Notes: generated by a model not told the origin, from the letters alone. Positions 1-5,365 are shown, counted from the first letter of the stretch. The stretch: DNA of 5,912 nt from Candidatus Peregrinibacteria bacterium (GCA_030620215.1 JAUXFE010000043.1:1-5912); one strand, 5' to 3'. Translations and numbers: made by a program.

Positions 1-56
1 TCCAATCGACCTCCAATCAACCTCCAATCGACTAGGTCAATAGGCAGTCAATTGGA
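1..56 (-). repeat. Imperfect hairpin of 11-base repeats at the 3' end of the FN3 gene
   Basis: Three tandem 11-base units (TCCAATCGACC, TCCAATCAACC, TCCAATCGACT; 1-33) are followed by two inverted, diverged units (34-45 and 46-56, the last being AGTCAATTGGA). Positions 1-23 pair with 34-56 around a 10-base loop. Of six arm differences, four become G-U wobbles when the minus strand is read as RNA and two stay mismatched. The hairpin begins 6 bases after the TAA of the FN3 gene, so it lies in that gene's 3' untranslated region. Positions 24-56 resemble 2854-2886. No U-run is visible after the stem because the window ends, and the element may continue to the left. A terminator or 3'-end stabiliser role is inferred. 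Confidence 0.75.
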
Positions 57-62
57 AAGAAA

Positions 63-1232
63 TTAAAATTCAAAATTATATTCCTTCATAAACATTTGGC
101 CGTAAATATCAAATTGGCGAACTGTTAATTTGAGAGCCTTACCCTTTCTGTCGGCATTTTTGTAAATGTGAATATAGTCCCTGCTCCAATTTGTAACGCC
201 AAAATCACGCACTCTATCCACATCTAAAGTAACTGTTTGGCGTACGAAGGAAGGTATTCTGTTCCACTTAAATAGAAATAAATCCGGAGTATTCTGCACT
301 TTATATATAAGCAATCTTACCGGTTTTCTTTCCGTATCCCAGCTCATAATAGAGCTCTTTGGAGTGGCGTTTGCTTCTACGCTCCAATCTGAACTGATGT
401 TTCCGCTCGTATCTACAGCAATGACATAAAAGAAATAAGCCTCTTCATTTTCAAGATCTTTAATTACATAATTAGTTTTATTTGAACCGGTATTGATTTT
501 ATTCGGCATTTCTTCATAAGTGTAATTTTTCGCGGTAAAGCTGTATTGGGAATAGCTCACTACATAATGATCGATTGCAACGTTGTCGCTGGCGGCACGC
601 CAATTTAAAGAAACTGAATTATTTCCAGGTGTGGCCGTTACATTGGTAGCAGAAGTGGGTCTTTTAATATCATCCTCAGTTTTTTCTTCAACTATCGGTT
701 CTTCGGAAGATTCATATTTATCAACATAAAATATAGAACAGGAACCCTCTTTTTCCGGTAAATAAATTTTATCACCTACAGCCAGTCCGGAACCATATCT
801 ACGTAAAAATACAGTCGCTCCTTCGTAAGCGGGAAGCCTCGAACATTCCGTACCATATTGTATGTAATACATATCACCTTTATCATCCATTACTACAGCT
901 GAGTTGCCAGAATACGCATTAGCTACAATTAAAACGCCGTTAATTTCCTCCGCTTGGTCGATAACACACTTTTGATAACTGCTCATCACTAAATCATCAC
1001 CATATCCATCCAACACCGTACGAACACTGATCATCACCTGCTCATTATTTGCCACCGCATCGCAACCTCCGGAATAATGAAGAAGCATGTTTTTTCCTCC
1101 AAGCTCTATTACAACATTATTTGCATTTGTATTGGTATAAAGAACCGGAACACGTCTTGTGTATCCGTAATATGCGAACGCATAGGGGGCGGTTAATATT
1201 AGACAGATAAGTGTTGCTAGTATTTTTTTCAT
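63..1232 (-). CDS. Secreted protein with one fibronectin type III domain
   Basis: A complete 389-residue protein. Residues 1-20 form a signal peptide (basic MKK, hydrophobic core, AFA end) with likely cleavage before YYGY. There is no lipobox, so it is probably released or held in the envelope by another route. Residues 21 to about 175 are an unrecognised, Gly- and Tyr-rich region with four cysteines (57, 89, 130, 164) that could form two disulfides. An acidic linker (about 176-189) leads to an FN3 domain at about 191-292, shown by PTSATNVTATPGNNSVSLNW, VDHYVVSYS-like strands, the YxFYVIAVDTSGNIS strand and a closing ATP. Residues 293-389 are unrecognised and rich in beta-prone and aromatic residues. 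Only a weak GGAAA precedes the ATG. Its upstream region is the 1246-1395 repeat array, so it may depend on read-through from tilS or on a promoter inside the array. FN3 is confident; binding partner and function are unknown. Confidence 0.85.
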   Translation of the reverse strand: MKKILATLICLILTAPYAFAYYGYTRRVPVLYTNTNANNVVIELGGKNMLLHYSGGCDAVANNEQVMISVRTVLDGYGDDLVMSSYQKCVIDQAEEINGVLIVANAYSGNSAVVMDDKGDMYYIQYGTECSRLPAYEGATVFLRRYGSGLAVGDKIYLPEKEGSCSIFYVDKYESSEEPIVEEKTEDDIKRPTSATNVTATPGNNSVSLNWRAASDNVAIDHYVVSYSQYSFTAKNYTYEEMPNKINTGSNKTNYVIKDLENEEAYFFYVIAVDTSGNISSDWSVEANATPKSSIMSWDTERKPVRLLIYKVQNTPDLFLFKWNRIPSFVRQTVTLDVDRVRDFGVTNWSRDYIHIYKNADRKGKALKLTVRQFDIYGQMFMKEYNFEF

Positions 1233-1245
1233 AATATTTCCGGTT

Positions 1246-1317
1246 GCTTATCCTATGGCTTATCCTATAGCTTATCCTATAGCTTATCCTATAGCTTATC
1301 CTATTGCTTATCCGATT
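1246..1317. repeat. Six tandem 12-base units, left arm of a large inverted array
   Basis: Six head-to-tail copies of GCTTATCCTATA start at 1246, 1258, 1270, 1282, 1294 and 1306. The middle three are identical; the others vary only in the last bases (TATG, TATT, GATT). The GCTTATCC core is complementary, with one mismatch, to the GGATTAGC core of the six units at 1327-1392. A short spacer (1318-1326, GCAGCTATT) separates the arms. The array stops 13 bases before the FN3 start codon. Confidence 0.9.
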
Positions 1318-1326
1318 GCAGCTATT

Positions 1327-1392
1327 GGATTAGCCACGGATCAGCCATGGATCAGCCACGGATTAGCTACGGATTAGCCATGGATTAGCCAC
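1327..1392. repeat. Six tandem 11-base units, right arm of the inverted array, overlapping the tilS stop
   Basis: Six copies of GGATTAGCCAC (variants GGATCAGCCAT, GGATCAGCCAC, GGATTAGCTAC, GGATTAGCCAT) start at 1327, 1338, 1349, 1360, 1371 and 1382. The last copy contains the tilS TAA (1385-1387), so the repeat runs into the final codons of that gene. On the minus strand each GCTAATCC can pair with GGATAAGC from the left arm (7 of 8 bases), giving a ladder of short stems separated by 3-4-base internal loops over about 150 bases. The unit lengths differ (11 versus 12), so the arms are not simple copies of one another. A role in ending or protecting the tilS transcript is inferred. Confidence 0.9.
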
Positions 1393-2785
1393 TGGTATTA
1401 ATTATTAAATCTTTTTTTAAATCGCCTCCTCCTTTTGCCACCCTCAGATCACCTACAGCCATAATGTTGTCATTTTCATCCACTATGATAGGAACCTGAC
1501 TGCGCTGGCTCTTTGGAATTTTTTTATTTACAAATAAATTCTGAACTTTCTTGCTTCCCTTCATACCTATTGGCTGAAACTTGTCGCCCTCCTTCCACTG
1601 GCGGACATAAAGAGGTTTACCATATTTGGATTTAATGGTGATTTTGCCCCATTTGATGCCCTTAACTGTGATTTTGGATTTAGGCAGTTTAGGAGCTTCC
1701 CATGATTTATCGCGAACCAGTATCTCATCATGTTCGATGAAAAATACTTTGTCCTTAACTTCGAGCTTTTTGCCGGATTGTCCGAATTTAGTAAAATCCA
1801 CAAGCCTGCTCAATGTTGTACCATAAAGATCTTTTGCACCCAGCATCTGGATAAGAATCTCAATTCTTATATGCTCTGACAGCCTGTTGAACTGAGCTCG
1901 TTTAAATGAAATATTTGAATTTATTCCCAATGGGGGCTCCGTTGGGGCTCCAATGGGGGTATTACCTTTTTCATCCCCAATAGGAGCACCAATAGGAGCA
2001 CCCACGGAATTTATAAGATATTTCTTAGTCCAGTCATCTGCTTTTTTGGATACGTTTTCAAGTCGGGTACTGGCCTTGGTATTGATATCCTTAATTTTTT
2101 CATAAAGACTGACCGAAGGAGCAGTGGCTTTGCCCTGGTCCTGAGTTGAATCAGACGAACCCCCGCTCAGCGGGGTTCCGTCGGAATAGTAGGTTTTTAA
2201 ATAGGGGATTACCAAATGCCGCCAAAAGTTACGGTTATAACTCAAGTCATTATTACTCTCGTCCGTCCGATAATCCAATTTATTCTCTTTCGCGTAATCC
2301 AGAACCTTGCTCCGTTTTACATCCAGCATCGGCCTGATCAATTTGTCCTTTTGGTATTTAATTCCAACCTGTCCACGAAGTCCTGATCCTCTTACCATAT
2401 GCATCAAAACCGTCTCGATCTGATCATCCATATGATGCCCGACTGCAATACAGTCCGCATCATATTTCTCTCTAACATCCTCCAAAAAAGCATAACGGAC
2501 TTTTCGGGCGTTGTTTTCCAAATTGCCTTCCTTTGGAATAAATCCTTGTTTAACCGAATAAAGAACTCCCCAGTCCTTTGCCAAGCCTTTAACAAACTGT
2601 TCATCCTTGTCACTTTCTTTGCCTCGAAGCTGATGGTTAAGATGAGCGATTATAATTTCATATCCTAATTTCTTAAGTACATGTGCCAGCACCACACTAT
2701 CCGCACCACCGGACACGCCGACAACCACCCGTTTGAAAGGAGTGATTTTTTTGAGAGTGGATTTTAGGGTTTTTGGTAAATCCAT
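1385..2785 (-). CDS. tilS: tRNA(Ile)-lysidine synthase with two low-complexity insertions
   Basis: TilS uses ATP and lysine to change C34 of tRNA-Ile(CAU) to lysidine, so that the tRNA reads AUA and is charged with isoleucine. The 466-residue protein has the N-type PP-loop SGGADS (25-30), AHLNHQLRG (47-55), GHHMDDQIET (116-125), RGSGLRG (132-138), RPML (151-154), TDESN (174-178) and RNFWRHLVIPYL (185-196). The C-terminal domain shows VRQWKEGDKFQPIGMKGSKK (394-413), then KIP, VPIIVDE and VGDLR. All catalytic motifs look intact. Two stretches are unlike the family: residues 201-224 (Ser/Gly/Thr-rich) and 260-288 (GAPIG repeats). Both are encoded by palindromic or tandem repeats and sit between helices of the middle region. 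A TATAAT lies about 10 bases before the ATG, so the message may be leaderless. The stop codon lies inside the 1327-1392 repeat. Confidence 0.96.
   Translation of the reverse strand: MDLPKTLKSTLKKITPFKRVVVGVSGGADSVVLAHVLKKLGYEIIIAHLNHQLRGKESDKDEQFVKGLAKDWGVLYSVKQGFIPKEGNLENNARKVRYAFLEDVREKYDADCIAVGHHMDDQIETVLMHMVRGSGLRGQVGIKYQKDKLIRPMLDVKRSKVLDYAKENKLDYRTDESNNDLSYNRNFWRHLVIPYLKTYYSDGTPLSGGSSDSTQDQGKATAPSVSLYEKIKDINTKASTRLENVSKKADDWTKKYLINSVGAPIGAPIGDEKGNTPIGAPTEPPLGINSNISFKRAQFNRLSEHIRIEILIQMLGAKDLYGTTLSRLVDFTKFGQSGKKLEVKDKVFFIEHDEILVRDKSWEAPKLPKSKITVKGIKWGKITIKSKYGKPLYVRQWKEGDKFQPIGMKGSKKVQNLFVNKKIPKSQRSQVPIIVDENDNIMAVGDLRVAKGGGDLKKDLIINTSG
1926..2003 (-). repeat. In-frame repeat hairpin inside tilS encoding GAPIG-type repeats
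   Basis: On the minus strand, two copies of GGTGCTCCTATT are followed about 25 bases later by inverted, diverged units (CCCCATTGGAGC, CCCAACGGAGC, CCCCCATTGGGA). Plus-strand positions 1933-1959 pair imperfectly with 1975-2003 around a loop at 1960-1974; the inner 13 bases match at 11 positions. The design (11-12-base units, direct within an arm, inverted between arms, CCAAT/ATTGG cores) resembles the intergenic hairpins at 1-56 and 1246-1392. It adds roughly 29 residues (about 260-288) to TilS and keeps the frame. Confidence 0.75.
2157..2178 (-). repeat. GC-rich palindrome inside tilS sharing its core with the post-tRNA hairpin
   Basis: CCCCGC (2161-2166) pairs with GCGGGG (2170-2175) across a TCA loop. 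GAA/TTC extends the stem past a one-base bulge at 2160. On the minus strand the core reads CCCGCTGAGCGGG, the same 13 bases found on the plus strand at 5153-5165 after tRNA-Glu. It encodes part of the Ser/Gly-rich insertion (around residues 203-210 of TilS). Confidence 0.75.
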
Positions 2786-2794
2786 GACGTTAGT

Positions 2795-2800
2795 ATTATA
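2795..2800 (-). promoter_or_regulatory. -10 box of the tilS promoter
   Basis: On the minus strand, a perfect TATAAT ends 9 bases before the tilS ATG. A start about 7 bases downstream would fall near 2788, leaving a leader of only about 3 bases. The -35 is weak: the best candidate is TTAAAA at 2816-2821 with a short 15-base spacer. The -10 call is good, the complete promoter less so. Confidence 0.55.
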
Positions 2801-2836
2801 CGATAAAAAACCACTTTTTAATATTTGATATCCAAC

Positions 2837-2891
2837 ATTTTCCCAATTGACTGCCTATCGACTTAGTCAATTGGCAGTCAATTGGGAAAAT
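2837..2891 (-). repeat. Near-perfect long hairpin 3' of purH
   Basis: Positions 2837-2855 and 2873-2891 are perfect 19-base inverted arms (outer ATTTTCCC/GGGAAAAT, inner GACTGCC/GGCAGTC). Inside them 2857-2862 pairs with 2866-2871, with one C-A mismatch that is a G-U wobble on the minus-strand RNA, leaving a loop of three bases. Outside, GATATC at 2827-2832 and 2893-2898 can add six pairs. The stem starts 7 bases after the purH TAA and ends upstream of the tilS -10. The minus-strand sequence after the stem (TGTTGG) has no U-run, so this is not a textbook intrinsic terminator. Termination or 3'-end protection is inferred from position. Confidence 0.85.
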
Positions 2892-2898
2892 AGATATC

Positions 2899-4419
2899 TT
2901 AATGCAAAAACGCCCTCGATCCCGTAAACACCATCGCAATACCGGCATCATCAGCAGCTTTTATAACTTCTTCATCTTTAATCGAACCGCCGGGCTGAAT
3001 AATTGCGGTGATTTTATGTTCGGCTGCGATTTCCACATTATCCGGGAAAGGAAAGAAGGCGTCACTGGCAAGAACTGAATTATCTTCCCGGTTCATGGCT
3101 TTTTCAATCGCTATCTTAACCGCATCCACTCTGCTCATCTGTCCGGCACCGATTCCAACTGTCATCCCGTTCTTAGCTAATACGATTGCATTTGATTTCA
3201 CGTGTTTAACAACGTGCCAGCCAAACAACAAGTCCTCCAGCTCTTTATCTGTCGGCTTACGTTTAGTGACCACCTTTAGATCACTTTCTGAAATCTGCCT
3301 GGTGTCCAGATCCTGAATCAAAAGTCCTCCGCTTACTTTTTTGTACGTCCGTCCCGCAGGTTCCGGTTTTATGTCACCGACTTTAAGTACGCGAAGATTA
3401 GGTTTTTCTTTAAATACATCCAGAGACCCTTCTTCAAAATCCGGCGCGATTACAACTTCGAAAAATTTACTGATAATACTTTGCGCGATATCTTTTGTAA
3501 CCGGACGATTAAACGCGATAACACCTCCAAACGCGGATTTAGGATCACTTTCATAAGCATTGATAAACGCATCCTCAATTTTGCTATTGGTTGCTATCCC
3601 ACATGGATTCGCGTGTTTTATAAAAGCAACCGTCGGTTCGCTGAATTCTCTGATCAGGCTCAAAGCCCCATCGGCATCCATAATATTGTTATAGGAAAGA
3701 TCTTTGCCCTGAAATTGCTCAGTGCGGACAAGAGAAGCTTCCGGATGTCCATTTCTGTCTTTATAAAAACCGGCTTTCTGATGCGGATTTTCACCATACC
3801 GTAAGTCCATAAGCTTCTCCACAATAATATGCTCCGATTTACCACCGGTCAGATAATTTGCAATCAAACTATCGTAATGTGCGGTTAATTGAAAAACTTT
3901 TTCAGCTAATCCACGCCTCATGTCCTCAGACGTATCACCGTCTTTCTCAATCTCTTTCCAGACTGATTCATAATCACCCGGATCCGTAACAACCGTTACA
4001 TATTTAAAATTCTTAGCCGCGCTCCTAAGCATCGAAGGTCCACCAATATCTATTTGCTCAACAGCTTCCTCTAATTTAACGTCCTTTTTCTTTATAGTCT
4101 CTTCAAATGGGTAAAGGTTTACAACCACAAGATCTATTAACCCAATATCATGTTCTTTGGCAGATTTCATATGATCGGGATTGTCCCGTAACGCCAAAAG
4201 CGCGCCATGGATTTTTGGGTGTAAAGTTTTAACCCTTCCATCCATCATTTCCGGATGACCGGTGTATTTGCTGACGTCTACAACATCAATTCCATTGTCC
4301 CGAAGTAATTTAGCCGTGCCTCCGGTCGACAAAATCTCCACACCTTTGCCATAAAGTTTTTTGGCGAATTCTACAATGCCATCCTTGTTTGATAGTGAGA
4401 TAAGAGCTCTTTTTACCAT
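2899..4419 (-). CDS. purH: Bifunctional AICAR transformylase / IMP cyclohydrolase
   Basis: PurH carries out the last two steps of de novo purine synthesis: AICAR is formylated from 10-formyl-THF to FAICAR, which is then closed to IMP in the cytosol. The 506-residue protein is close to full family length. The N-terminal cyclohydrolase (MGS-like) domain shows STGGTA (31-36), HPEMMDGRVKTLHPKIHGAL (55-74), NLYPFEETI (101-109) and IDIGGPSMLRSAAKNF (123-138). The transformylase part shows LRYGENPHQKA (206-216), DLSYNNIMDADGA (240-252), the catalytic pair K268-H269 in IKHANPCG, SAFGGVIAFN (295-304), VKSNAIVLA (407-415), GIGAGQMSRVD (422-432) and ASDAFFPFPD (451-460). It ends PGGSIKDEEVI...MVFTGSRAFLH, a slight variant of the usual RHFRH end. 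No SD site precedes the ATG. It has its own promoter and is followed by a strong hairpin, so it is probably transcribed alone. Confidence 0.98.
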   Translation of the reverse strand: MVKRALISLSNKDGIVEFAKKLYGKGVEILSTGGTAKLLRDNGIDVVDVSKYTGHPEMMDGRVKTLHPKIHGALLALRDNPDHMKSAKEHDIGLIDLVVVNLYPFEETIKKKDVKLEEAVEQIDIGGPSMLRSAAKNFKYVTVVTDPGDYESVWKEIEKDGDTSEDMRRGLAEKVFQLTAHYDSLIANYLTGGKSEHIIVEKLMDLRYGENPHQKAGFYKDRNGHPEASLVRTEQFQGKDLSYNNIMDADGALSLIREFSEPTVAFIKHANPCGIATNSKIEDAFINAYESDPKSAFGGVIAFNRPVTKDIAQSIISKFFEVVIAPDFEEGSLDVFKEKPNLRVLKVGDIKPEPAGRTYKKVSGGLLIQDLDTRQISESDLKVVTKRKPTDKELEDLLFGWHVVKHVKSNAIVLAKNGMTVGIGAGQMSRVDAVKIAIEKAMNREDNSVLASDAFFPFPDNVEIAAEHKITAIIQPGGSIKDEEVIKAADDAGIAMVFTGSRAFLH

Positions 4420-4444
4420 TTTGAAGAAATTAATAAGTGAATTT

Positions 4445-4472
4445 AGTATACCCCATTAATTATGGCTTTCAA
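4445..4472 (-). promoter_or_regulatory. purH promoter
   Basis: On the minus strand, TTGAAA (4467-4472) and TATACT (4445-4450) are separated by 16 bases. A start near 4438 would give a leader of about 19 bases without a Shine-Dalgarno site, too short to hold a purine riboswitch. The -35 lies 6 bases from the -35 of the divergent promoter at 4479-4507. Confidence 0.7.
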
Positions 4473-4478
4473 ATAGTA

Positions 4479-4507
4479 TTTACAAATATATAGCTTTATG
4501 GTATAAT
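4479..4507 (+). promoter_or_regulatory. Promoter of the 150-residue protein gene
   Basis: TTTACA (4479-4484), a 17-base spacer and a perfect TATAAT (4502-4507), with a TGG extended -10 at 4499-4501. The expected start near 4514 leaves a leader of about 18 bases. This is the best-matched promoter for a protein gene in the window, suggesting substantial expression. Confidence 0.75.
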
Positions 4508-4531
4508 TATGTTAATCTAAATAACTCAAAA

Positions 4532-4984
4532 ATGGCAGCAAAAGCATCAAAGAAACAATTAAAATTAGATTTTGAAGGAAAACCAGCTGAAGATGTTCAA
4601 CTTATAATAGAATTTAACCTCCTAAGTGAAAGAGGGCGAATCTCTGAAGCATTAACCGGTTTAACGCATTTTGAAGGCGGACAAAAACCACTACACACAG
4701 ATCTGGAAGGAGTTAGAGAGAATCAATATATTAAATCAACTGATATCGGAGAGGCACGAAAAAGGCTTACAGAATTATTCATCGACGAAGAAATTGAAAT
4801 AACAGAAGGCAGGCATGCTTTTAGTGGCGAACTACAATTACTGATTAAAGAAAAGAAAAAGCCGGCCGAAGGTAGTGAGCAAACCGAATCTGCCAGAAGA
4901 AAATCATCCAAACCAGTTAAAAGAAAAGCCCGCGATGATGGACGTGATCCTGATGATATATATTGGCCACAGTGGAATAAATAG
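4532..4984 (+). CDS. Unrecognised small charged protein with an N-terminal QLxLxF motif
   Basis: A complete 150-residue protein of unrecognised family. Residues 4-9 are basic, followed by QLKLDF (9-14), which fits the QLxLx[LF] hexapeptide that many bacterial proteins use to bind the DNA polymerase beta sliding clamp. Residues about 20-108 look like a compact alpha/beta domain with alternating hydrophobic positions (VQLIIEFNLL, ARKRLTELFI, GELQLLIKE). Residues about 109-136 are Lys/Arg-rich and probably disordered, and could touch nucleic acid. The tail is acidic and then aromatic (DPDDIYWPQWNK). There are no cysteines, signal peptide or membrane segment, so it is probably cytosolic. The start is set by the promoter at 4479-4507; there is no SD site. 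It is divergent from purH and followed by the tRNA-Glu promoter. Coding is well supported by the promoter and biased composition; function is unknown. Confidence 0.8.
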   Translation: MAAKASKKQLKLDFEGKPAEDVQLIIEFNLLSERGRISEALTGLTHFEGGQKPLHTDLEGVRENQYIKSTDIGEARKRLTELFIDEEIEITEGRHAFSGELQLLIKEKKKPAEGSEQTESARRKSSKPVKRKARDDGRDPDDIYWPQWNK

Positions 4985-4986
4985 GT

Positions 4987-5007
4987 TAATTTAAGAACAG
5001 TAAATTA
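4987..5007 (+). terminator. Weak AT-only hairpin after the small gene
   Basis: TAATTTA (4987-4993) pairs with TAAATTA (5001-5007) around a 7-base loop, just after the TAG at 4982-4984. It is weak and followed by A-rich rather than T-rich sequence until 5021-5025. It may be chance; if no terminator acts here, transcription could run on into the tRNA. Confidence 0.25.
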
Positions 5008-5014
5008 TAAAAAA

Positions 5015-5042
5015 TTGACTTTTTTGTCTTGCCCGTTATAAT
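5015..5042 (+). promoter_or_regulatory. tRNA-Glu promoter
   Basis: TTGACT (5015-5020), a 16-base spacer and a perfect TATAAT (5037-5042). The mature tRNA begins at 5053, so the 5' leader removed by RNase P would be only about 3-4 bases. The two boxes are near consensus, as expected for a tRNA gene. Confidence 0.85.
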
Positions 5043-5052
5043 TTCTCAGCGT

Positions 5053-5127
5053 GGGGCCATCGTCTAGTGGTTAGGACGCCAGGTTTTCATCCTGGTAACA
5101 GGGGTTCGATTCCCCTTGGCCCTACCA
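5053..5127 (+). tRNA. tRNA-Glu (anticodon TTC)
   Basis: A full cloverleaf with encoded CCA: acceptor GGGGCCA (5053-5059) with TGGCCCT (5117-5123); D stem GTC/GAC (5062-5064, 5075-5077); anticodon stem CCAGG/CCTGG (5079-5083, 5091-5095) around loop TTTTCAT, with TTC at 5086-5088; variable region TAAC; T stem AGGGG/CCCCT (5100-5104, 5112-5116) around TTCGATT; discriminator A at 5124 and CCA at 5125-5127. It decodes GAA and GAG. The first acceptor pair is G1-U72, a wobble where G-C is usual. Besides translation, glutamyl-tRNA could feed tetrapyrrole synthesis or transamidation, but nothing here shows this. Confidence 0.97.
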
Positions 5128-5129
5128 TC

Positions 5130-5188
5130 GCAAAAGTATACTCCAGCCTACTCCCGCTGAGCGGGATTCGGCTTACGTATACTTTTGC
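5130..5188 (+). terminator. Nested hairpin directly after tRNA-Glu
   Basis: Perfect 12-base outer arms (GCAAAAGTATAC at 5130-5141, GTATACTTTTGC at 5177-5188) enclose AGCC/GGCT (5145-5148, 5170-5173) and a GC-rich tip TCCCGC-TGA-GCGGGA (5152-5166). The stem starts 3 bases after the CCA. No U-run follows (CTCATTCCCC), although TTTT lies within the 3' arm. It could end transcription, mark the precursor for 3' processing, or both. The tip core CCCGCTGAGCGGG also occurs within tilS. Confidence 0.65.
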
Positions 5189-5314
5189 TCATTCCCCAAA
5201 AAATACCCCTCTCTCCTCGCTACGCTCGCCCCCTACCTCGCATTTTAGTAAGTAGCGAGAAATAGCGTTCCGAAGTGTAAGGAGTTTGCGATAGCGGACG
5301 ACTGGAACGTAGGA

Positions 5315-5365
5315 TAAATTTGATTAAATTCACGGAACAGAGTGGAGAGAATTTATTCAAATTTA
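5315..5365. repeat. AT-rich 17-base inverted repeat
   Basis: TAAATTTGATTAAATTC (5315-5331) is matched at 16 of 17 positions by the inverse of 5349-5365, around a 17-base purine-rich loop (5332-5348). AT-richness raises the chance of coincidence, but 16 of 17 is long for that. It lies between converging transcription units. Confidence 0.6.

Noticed and set aside
1246..1392. A CRISPR array
   Set aside because: The units are 11-12 bases and directly adjacent with no spacers, the two halves are inverted, and no cas gene is nearby.
1626..2668. Open frames on both strands within tilS (plus 1626-1826, 2146-2337, 2399-2668; minus 1567-1803, 2404-2613)
   Set aside because: They overlap conserved TilS coding sequence in other frames and show no independent support.
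1385..2785. A frameshifted or degraded tilS
   Set aside because: The unusual segments are in frame and every catalytic and C-terminal motif is in place, so the gene looks intact.
3008..3804. Plus-strand open frames opposite purH (3008-3316, 3341-3556, 3481-3804)
   Set aside because: These are antisense shadows of a strongly conserved purH, with no start signals or protein-like make-up.
4420..4450. A purine riboswitch before purH
   Set aside because: The predicted leader is only about 19 bases, too short for an aptamer.
5067..5255. Plus-strand open frame of 62 codons
   Set aside because: It begins inside tRNA-Glu and runs through its hairpin, with no promoter or protein-like composition of its own.
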